DNA of 7,246 nucleotides, taken from assembly GCA_017577925.1 (NCBI GenBank), contig PKQU01000105.1, positions 1 to 7,246 of the forward strand, read 5' to 3'. The notes below the pieces were generated by a model. The model saw nothing but the letters and a program-made list of their open reading frames with translations, was not told the origin of the DNA and did no database searches. Below, one piece after another: positions 1-3,786 of this stretch. The stretch is from Bacillota bacterium (GTDB taxonomy: Bacteria; Bacillota; Bacilli; Calditerricolales; Calditerricolaceae). Numbering within the stretch: the stretch's first letter is position 1; every line of letters starts with the position of its first letter. A program made the translations under genes and the position numbers.

Positions 1-218
1 GTGCCGTCACCGCCGCAGTAGCCGTGTTCCTGGCCGGTTCGGAGGATCCGGCCCGCGACGCAGCCCTGGCCATGGCGGTATACGGGCGGGCGGCGGAGCG
101 CGCAGCGGGCCAGGTTGCAGGCCCGGGGAGCTTTCAGGCCGCCTTCCTCGACGAGCTGTACGCCTTGGGAGCAGCCGGCACGGCCCGCGTTGACAGCCTC
201 CGCATCCGTGAAAGCTGA
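1..218 (+). CDS. thiM: Hydroxyethylthiazole kinase, C-terminal fragment
   Basis: This is the 3' end of a gene that begins before the window; the reading frame is open from base 3 to the TGA at 216-218. ThiM phosphorylates 4-methyl-5-(2-hydroxyethyl)thiazole in the cytoplasm, the salvage branch of thiamine synthesis. The visible ~71 residues match the end of the family: an alanine-rich helix, then a segment containing GPGSFQAAFLDELYAL, which resembles the conserved GPGSF...FLD.LY ending of ThiM. About eighteen further residues follow before the stop. No Fnr-type box is visible near it, and it looks unrelated to the denitrification genes downstream. The product call rests on the GPGSF motif and the surrounding pattern because the ATP-binding part is outside the window. 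Confidence 0.8.
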   Translation, partial: AVTAAVAVFLAGSEDPARDAALAMAVYGRAAERAAGQVAGPGSFQAAFLDELYALGAAGTARVDSLRIRES

Positions 219-304
219 CGGCCACCGGGTCAACCGGCAGGAGCGCTTCCCTTGCACGAGTGTAGGGGAATGGTGCGCGTCATGTCGCGTCATACGCCCC
301 AACG

Positions 305-329
305 CCCGGTCCGGCTCCGCCGGGCCGGG
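305..329. repeat. Strong GC-rich hairpin downstream of thiM
   Basis: CCCGGTCCGGC (305-315) pairs with GCCGGGCCGGG (319-329) around a TCC loop, giving 11 base pairs with one G-T wobble. No T-run follows on either strand, so it is not a canonical intrinsic terminator. It may act as a 3'-end stabiliser or a weak terminator for thiM. Confidence 0.55.
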
Positions 330-389
330 TTGGCGGGGGCGCGAGGTCCCTGTTTCGCTTGGCGTCCACAAGGAACGGCACGAATGACC

Positions 390-403
390 GGGGGTCAACC
401 CCC
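390..403. repeat. Short inverted repeat in intergenic region
   Basis: GGGGGT and ACCCCC flank a two-base CA spacer (390-403), just before the AT-rich block. The loop is too small for a stable RNA hairpin with all six pairs. A role is not apparent. Confidence 0.4.
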
Positions 404-551
404 ATAGCTGAACCCCTTTTAATATTGAAGTTTCCCATTATTCTAAATAAAAAAATAAATGAAATCTCCCTTACAAACAAGACACCTCGCATTTGTTCTG
501 CCTCGGGCGTGACCAATCTGCTCTCCCATATCAAAATCATGTCCCTTCGTC

Positions 552-601
552 TGTGACATCGATCACACTTCTAAACGGCCAAAGATTGTATCGTATGGAG
601 C
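552..601 (+). promoter_or_regulatory. Fnr-type promoter of the globin gene
   Basis: A perfect TGTGA-N6-TCACA box lies at 552-567 (spacer CATCGA). Exactly 21 bases later comes the -10-like hexamer TATCGT at 589-594, which predicts transcription from about 601 with the box centred at -41.5. That is class II activator geometry, in which the box takes the place of a -35 element. Bacillus Fnr is known to use this consensus and position. A different CRP/FNR-family member could be the true regulator. Confidence 0.8.
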
Positions 602-631
602 AGTCGCGCACCATAACCTGTAAAAAGGGGG

Positions 632-999
632 ATGACCGCTGTGGCACAGCCGTCTCTTTACGAACGACTCGGCGGAGAAGAAGGGATTGCTCGGGTGGTC
701 GACACCTTCTACGACATGGTCCTGGCCGATCCACGCGTAGCTCATTTCTTCGCCAACACCGACATGGCCAAACAGCGTCGGCACCAAACGCTGTTCCTCA
801 CCTTCGCCACCGGTGGACCGAACAAGTACACGGGACGTAGCATGCGCGAGGCGCACCGGGGCTGGGCATTCGCGACGAACACTTCGACGCGATCGTGGAG
901 TTGCTCGGCCGCGCCCTTCGTCAACATGGCGTGGGAGAAGCCGACATTCAGGCGGTTGCGGCGCGCCTTGAGGCGATGCGGCCGGAGATCGTCGAATAA
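632..999 (+). pseudogene. Truncated haemoglobin (group I-like), frameshifted
   Basis: Group I truncated haemoglobins bind O2 and NO and can dioxygenate NO to nitrate. The first frame gives LYERLGGEEGIARVVDTFYD, then a segment with MREAHRG; the family expects the proximal (F8) haem histidine in that AHRG. The frame then breaks in the G-run at 858-861. Adding one G continues the protein as LGIRDEHFDAIVELLGRALR... to PEIVE and the TAA at 997-999, a normal ~120-residue length. Without the correction the frame runs into a meaningless Arg/Pro-rich tail. The break falls just after the proximal histidine, so the G and H helices would be lost. ATG 632 sits directly against the ribosome binding site AAAGGGGG. 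GTG 641 has a better 9-base spacing and is probably the real start. The gene has its own Fnr-type promoter and terminator. Either a true inactivation or a sequence error is possible. Confidence 0.85.
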
Positions 1000-1007
1000 C
1001 AAACGCA

Positions 1008-1056
1008 ACGGCGCCTCCCCGACCACAACCGGGGCAAGGCGCCGTCCTCCATTTTT
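1008..1056 (+). terminator. Intrinsic terminator after the globin gene
   Basis: ACGGCGCC (1008-1015) pairs with GGCGCCGT (1038-1045), and inside it CCCCG (1017-1021) pairs with CGGGG (1030-1034). TTTTT follows at 1052-1056. The gene ends 9 bases upstream. On the opposite strand the same stem is followed by TGCGTTTGTTATT, so it may also stop the convergent haemerythrin transcript, though less convincingly. Confidence 0.85.
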
Positions 1057-1079
1057 AACGGCTCAAGCAGGGGGAAGCG

Positions 1080-1631
1080 TTAACCCCTCGCCTTCACGCC
1101 CGCAAGCAGCTTTTCCTTCTCCGCGTCGGACAGGATCTGCTCGGCCATCGGAAAGAGCACGTTTTCCTCTTTCAAGAAATGATCGAACAGGATCTGCACC
1201 GCTTCCGACACCTCACGCGCCATCCGCCGTGCGGTATCGGCTTTGATGGGACCGGTCAGGCTGGCCATCGTGGCCAGAAATCCCGAAAGGCGCGATTTGG
1301 CCTGTTCGTGTTCGTACTCCATCACCGCGATGGGACCCATCTCCCGCCCGATATGCTTGGCCATCAGCGGGAAAAGGACATCTTCTTCCCGTTTGGAGTG
1401 CGGGTCCAACTCGGCCACGAACATCCTCACTTTCTCTTCCAGCGCGCGCAGGGGTGCCTCCCAGTCTTCGACGCCCGCATCGGCGCCGATCGCCTGCGCC
1501 TCCTTGAACAATTTCTCCATCTGCTTGCGGAGCGGCGGGTGTTCGTCCTTTAACCGCTGAAGCCCTTCGCAAAGCGTCAGCGGACCGCCGGTCATTCCCA
1601 TCATGCCGCAGCCGAAGGGCATGGCTTCCAT
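1080..1631 (-). CDS. Haemerythrin HHE domain protein, RIC-like di-iron half
   Basis: A 183-residue soluble protein with a haemerythrin-type four-helix bundle. Candidate di-iron ligands are H31 (in DEH), H78 and E82 (HSKRE), H108 (YEHE), and H151 and E155 (HFLKE). This four-His, two-Glu set is the pattern of the C-terminal domain of RIC/ScdA/YtfE, which repairs iron-sulphur clusters damaged by NO or oxidants. The usual N-terminal ScdA_N domain with its Cys-Cys motif is absent. The first ~20 residues are instead Met/Gly-rich with C8 and C21. A stand-alone ScdA_N gene lies at 2805-2993, so the two may work as a split RIC. The start is set by AGGAGGG seven bases before ATG at 1631; a longer frame to 1682 would leave almost no leader after the predicted transcript start at ~1689. 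It is convergent with the globin and has its own Fnr-type promoter. Oxygen or NO sensing is the alternative role. Confidence 0.88.
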   Translation of the reverse strand: MEAMPFGCGMMGMTGGPLTLCEGLQRLKDEHPPLRKQMEKLFKEAQAIGADAGVEDWEAPLRALEEKVRMFVAELDPHSKREEDVLFPLMAKHIGREMGPIAVMEYEHEQAKSRLSGFLATMASLTGPIKADTARRMAREVSEAVQILFDHFLKEENVLFPMAEQILSDAEKEKLLAGVKARG

Positions 1632-1688
1632 TAACGTTCCCTCCTCAACCGGTCGCCGTTGGCGCTTAGCCTTATGTTTCAACCCCTG

Positions 1689-1738
1689 CGCCTTCAGGAT
1701 ACGGCAAAACGCATACCAAAACCGTGACCGCGATCACA
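1689..1738 (-). promoter_or_regulatory. Fnr-type promoter of the haemerythrin gene
   Basis: Read on the minus strand, TGTGATCGCGGTCACG (1738-1723) matches TGTGA-N6-TCACA at nine of ten positions. Exactly 21 bases later is TATCCT (1701-1696). The predicted start is near 1689, with the box centred at -41.5 and a leader of about 58 bases before the ATG at 1631. Confidence 0.78.
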
Positions 1739-1842
1739 GTGACGGCCGGTTTGCCCCACCGCGAAGCCCCAGATGCCCGCAACCCCCTGCACGTTCTTCA
1801 TGAGCCGTGCCGCAGCCGGTACTGCTCCCGCCGGCCAACGCG

Positions 1843-2241
1843 TTATGCGATGCGGGCCAACTCGTCCTCCATCAGGCGGTGGACCGTCCGCACAATCGCA
1901 TTGATCTCCTCCTTGGTCGCCCCCTCCACATGAATGCCCATCGCCACGACAACCGTACAGCCCAGCGCTTCGGCCGCCCGGCGGGCCAGCTCCTCTGCGA
2001 TCTCTCCTTCTCGGTGGCCGGGGAGCGCGTAAACGGCTGCTTCAACCCCCTCCCCCGTTGGATAGGCAAGGGCCACCGCCCCAATGTGAGCCTGCCCGCC
2101 GGTGATCAGAAACGCGATGTCCTTCCCCATCGGGAAGGTGCGCAGGCGAATGGCGAAGGGATGGCCGTTCATGGGTTTGTCACCTGCAACGCGATAGAGG
2201 GGTCGCCCATCCATTGGAATTGGTCCCGTCCATGCATGCAT
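1843..2241 (-). CDS. LpdD-like (prenylated-flavin chaperone family-like) protein
   Basis: A 132-residue soluble protein with no signal peptide or membrane segment. Distinctive blocks are GGQAHIGAVAL (48-58), LPGHREGEIAEELA (73-86) and GIHVEGATKEEI (102-113). These resemble my recollection of the small LpdD-like family, named after the D subunit associated with gallate decarboxylase and annotated as a prenylated-flavin chaperone. The resemblance is from memory and the assignment is tentative. The ATG at 2241 follows GGTGGGAGAG at a workable distance; inner ATGs at codons 10 and 24 have weaker support. It is transcribed alone from its own Fnr-type promoter, between the haemerythrin gene and the cupin operon. 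No decarboxylase gene is adjacent, so context points to the anaerobic or NO response and its substrate is unknown. No T-run terminator is visible after its stop, so some transcripts may read into the haemerythrin gene. Confidence 0.72.
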   Translation of the reverse strand: MHAWTGPIPMDGRPLYRVAGDKPMNGHPFAIRLRTFPMGKDIAFLITGGQAHIGAVALAYPTGEGVEAAVYALPGHREGEIAEELARRAAEALGCTVVVAMGIHVEGATKEEINAIVRTVHRLMEDELARIA

Positions 2242-2327
2242 TCTTCTCTCCCACCTTAAGAGCTCTTTGTTCTCTCCGTTAGGATCCCGTTCCGGATCGA
2301 AAATAATTACTATGTTTTTCTTATATT

Positions 2328-2377
2328 ACTTTTTATGATAAACTCGTCCGAACAAAGGGTCAGTGACATTTTTCACA
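2328..2377 (-). promoter_or_regulatory. Fnr-type promoter of the LpdD-like gene
   Basis: Minus-strand TGTGAAAAATGTCACT (2377-2362) matches the consensus at nine of ten positions. It is followed after exactly 21 bases by TATCAT (2340-2335), predicting a start near 2328 with the box at -41.5. The leader before the ATG at 2241 is about 87 bases, AT-rich at its 5' end. The box stands only ~48 bases beyond the terminator of the upstream operon. Confidence 0.8.
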
Positions 2378-2424
2378 TTCAGGAGTCCGCTCACATTTTG
2401 TTCATCTGCACATCCAACCGCACG

Positions 2425-2459
2425 AAAAAAGCGCCCACCGACAAATCGGCTCAGGCGCT
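2425..2459 (-). terminator. Intrinsic terminator of the cupin operon
   Basis: On the minus strand AGCGCC (2459-2454) pairs with GGCGCT (2435-2430), and inside it CCGA pairs with TCGG around TTTG. A run of six Ts begins at the last stem base (2430-2425). It lies 25 bases after the cupin stop codon and separates this operon from the LpdD-like promoter. Confidence 0.85.
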
Positions 2460-2484
2460 CGGTTCGGATGGTCGGCTTGCCGCC

Positions 2485-2799
2485 TCACTGCTTCAGCGGC
2501 AGGGACACAAAAATGGAAAACTTGTCGCTCGAGGCGGTAAAGGCATGGGGCTTGCCTTGCGGGCAAATGAGCAAATCGCCTGCCTTGACCGCATAGGCCT
2601 CGTCGCCGATGAAAATGGTCCCTTCGCCTTCAACAACATAAAAAGAAACCTCCGGGTGAAACGCACCGCCACAGGCCTTGCGCTCACCGCGTTTTAGGTT
2701 GATGACAAAGTGCTTCAGGACGTCGGATACATGGATCAGCTCCACCTGCTTGTCCGTCAGGTAGTCAGCCAGACGGTGTTGCGTCTTGGTGCTTGCCAT
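2485..2799 (-). CDS. Small cupin domain protein
   Basis: A 104-residue single-domain cupin, cytoplasmic, with no signal peptide. Motif 1 is degenerate: GGAFHPEVSFYVVEGEG (44-60) keeps the Gly turn, but the usual HxH and downstream Glu are not in register, leaving only H48 and E50 as possible ligands. Motif 2, GDLLICPQGKPHAF (74-87), is well preserved with H85. Two cysteines, C43 and C79, lie near or in the motifs. Metal binding is therefore uncertain and the substrate unknown. The start is ATG 2799: GGGAGGG, which sits inside the end of the preceding ScdA_N gene, is eight bases upstream, and only five bases separate that stop codon from this ATG, so the two are probably translationally coupled. 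Longer versions reaching upstream would overlap the ScdA_N gene in another frame and give a low-complexity Gly/Arg tail. It is the last gene of an Fnr-type operon. Confidence 0.85.
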   Translation of the reverse strand: MASTKTQHRLADYLTDKQVELIHVSDVLKHFVINLKRGERKACGGAFHPEVSFYVVEGEGTIFIGDEAYAVKAGDLLICPQGKPHAFTASSDKFSIFVSLPLKQ

Positions 2800-2804
2800 C
2801 TCCT

Positions 2805-2993
2805 TTACCCTCCCTTGGTTACGTTCAACTTTTCCAGCACGTCCTCCACGGCCACGCCCACCTTCCGCGCAGCCTCTTCCAGGGTTTCCATCCCCCCGCA
2901 ACACAGGTCAATGCCGAATGCGTCCAGCACTTTCATCGCTTCCGGGGATGCCTGGATCACCTCGTTGACCGTCATGTTCTTGGTAAAGGTCAT
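2805..2993 (-). CDS. Stand-alone ScdA_N (DUF542) domain protein
   Basis: A 62-residue protein consisting only of the ScdA_N domain. The hallmark is GIDLCCGG (27-34) with adjacent C31 and C32, followed by the helix METLEEAARKVGV. In RIC/ScdA/YtfE this domain precedes a haemerythrin domain and is needed for iron-sulphur cluster repair after nitrosative stress; here it is separate. The haemerythrin partner may be the product at 1080-1631, which has the same promoter type. The start is ATG 2993, preceded by AAGGAGGGG at good spacing; a longer frame to 3068 has no comparable site. It lies 81 bases after the small membrane protein gene with no visible promoter between them, and five bases before the cupin, so it is the middle gene of a three-gene operon. 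Lone ScdA_N proteins are known in other bacteria. Confidence 0.88.
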   Translation of the reverse strand: MTFTKNMTVNEVIQASPEAMKVLDAFGIDLCCGGMETLEEAARKVGVAVEDVLEKLNVTKGG

Positions 2994-3074
2994 CGTTGTC
3001 CCCTCCTTCCCTCGACCCGCTACTCCGATGAGCGAATGCACACTCCCGCGGTCTTCGTGCGAAAACACCTCTCC

Positions 3075-3479
3075 TCACGACGAGGCAAGCCGAATCGTTT
3101 GCAGGATGTTGTACGCAAAGGCGAGAATCGTCAGCCAATGAGCCAGGGCAGCCCATTTGGCCCACGCCAACGCTTCGGAACTCCCTCCCCCATAACCCAG
3201 TGCCATCAGCCCCAGAAGCAACACGAAGGTAAGGTTGCCAGCGATCACGTGGAACCACGCGAGCCATTCGCTGTACAGGGGCCGGGCAAGGAAGCGCGGC
3301 AAGACGTGGTACAACACACCGTAGACCATCATGGACAGAAAGCCGAGCAGGTTGAGGTGGACATGTACCGGTTTGAGCGCCAAGAGGGTGGGACGGAAGA
3401 AAAACAGTGTTCCGAGCAGCGTTCCCAACACGAAATACAGGATGCTGGCAATGATAAAGAATTTGGTGTATCCCTTCAT
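3075..3479 (-). CDS. Small haem-copper oxidase subunit I-like membrane protein
   Basis: A 134-residue integral membrane protein with four predicted helices: ~7-28, ~42-64, ~72-96 and ~104-129. Five histidines are present: H39 and H41 at the mouth of helix 2 (HVHLNLLGF), H58 at its end (YHVLPRF), H77 in helix 3 (FHVIAGN) and H114 in helix 4 (LAHW). HVHLNLLG...YHVLPRF resembles small proteins annotated as cbb3-type oxidase subunit I or NorB-like, but at about a quarter of the length it cannot hold a complete oxidase active site. A b-type haem bound by two of the histidines is plausible; the function is unknown. ATG 3479 is chosen because the hydrophobic helix starts right after it and GGGGG lies six bases upstream. 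A GTG at 3533 would add a very basic 18-residue tail. It is the first gene of an operon with ScdA_N and cupin, divergent from the NO reductase gene, which suggests a job in NO handling or sensing. Confidence 0.8.
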   Translation of the reverse strand: MKGYTKFFIIASILYFVLGTLLGTLFFFRPTLLALKPVHVHLNLLGFLSMMVYGVLYHVLPRFLARPLYSEWLAWFHVIAGNLTFVLLLGLMALGYGGGSSEALAWAKWAALAHWLTILAFAYNILQTIRLASS

Positions 3480-3551
3480 GCGATACCCCCGCTTTCGTTG
3501 GCACCTTTTGTCCCGCCGGTTCCTCACCCCCACTCCCGCAACGGTTTCGGT

Positions 3552-3570
3552 TGCGCCCGGTACGGGCGCA
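3552..3570. repeat. Inverted repeat at the transcription start of the three-gene operon
   Basis: TGCGCCCG (3552-3559) and CGGGCGCA (3563-3570) form an 8-base-pair inverted repeat around GTA. It spans about -3 to +16 of the predicted start near 3567 on the minus strand. It could be a repressor operator or a 5'-terminal mRNA hairpin that stabilises the transcript. Confidence 0.6.
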
Positions 3571-3616
3571 TTTATTATAATGCCCCCATTTCCCGCGCAT
3601 TGTGAGATGCATCACA
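3567..3616 (-). promoter_or_regulatory. Fnr-type promoter of the membrane protein/ScdA_N/cupin operon
   Basis: A perfect box, minus-strand TGTGATGCATCTCACA (3616-3601), is followed after exactly 21 bases by a perfect TATAAT (3579-3574). The predicted start is near 3567 and the box centre is at -41.5. This is the best-matching promoter in the window. The leader to ATG 3479 is about 88 bases. It diverges from the NO reductase promoter; the two box centres are 103 bases apart. Confidence 0.88.
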
Positions 3617-3703
3617 GTTTGGTCGGACCGGCTTGATTCACTCGGGTTTCAAGGGACGCCTCGTTTGTGCCCTTGTGGCAAATCGGTGAATGAAGCGGCA
3701 AAA

Positions 3704-3753
3704 CGTGATGGCGATCACAAGCTGTGCGCCCCGTCTTTCTTATATTGGGGGTG
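3704..3753 (+). promoter_or_regulatory. Fnr-type promoter of the NO reductase gene
   Basis: CGTGATGGCGATCACA (3704-3719) matches the consensus at nine of ten positions and is followed after exactly 21 bases by TATATT (3741-3746). The predicted start is near 3753, with the box at -41.5. Because transcription would begin there, the possible upstream start codon at 3724 is excluded and ATG 3787 is supported. Confidence 0.85.
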
Positions 3754-3786
3754 CCCACAAACCCCAAGGAATGGGAGGGAAAAGGG

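Larger units (their letters stand above)
219..551. other. Non-coding stretch between thiM and the globin promoter
   Basis: I see no convincing gene here. The first half is GC-rich and holds a strong hairpin (305-329) and a small inverted repeat (390-403). Bases ~411-490 are conspicuously AT-rich, including an A-rich tract near 445-460, against a GC-rich background. Short open frames exist on both strands but lack good ribosome binding sites and have compositions unlike proteins. No clear terminator with a T-run follows thiM. The stretch ends at the Fnr-type box of the globin promoter. Confidence 0.6.

Noticed and set aside
280..540. Minus-strand 86-residue open frame in the gene-free stretch
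   Set aside because: The N-terminal part comes from the AT-rich block and the C-terminal part from GC-rich hairpin sequence, with no recognisable domain or good ribosome binding site.
862..1246. C-terminal extension of the globin in its first frame, to about 204 residues
   Set aside because: After the G-run the frame gives Arg/Pro/Ser-rich sequence unlike any globin, runs through the terminator and into the convergent haemerythrin gene, while the shifted frame gives the expected globin helices.
2335..2697. 120-residue plus-strand open frame overlapping the LpdD-like promoter and the cupin
   Set aside because: It covers the Fnr-type box and the cupin terminator and has no ribosome binding site or protein-like pattern.
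2793..3605. 270-residue plus-strand open frame across the three-gene operon
   Set aside because: His/Gln/Arg-rich shadow of three genes with clear domains and ribosome binding sites on the opposite strand; it also crosses their intergenic gaps and promoter.
3724..3786. Upstream start at 3724 for the NO reductase
   Set aside because: It would lie upstream of the predicted transcript start and read through the -10 element; ATG 3787 has a strong ribosome binding site.
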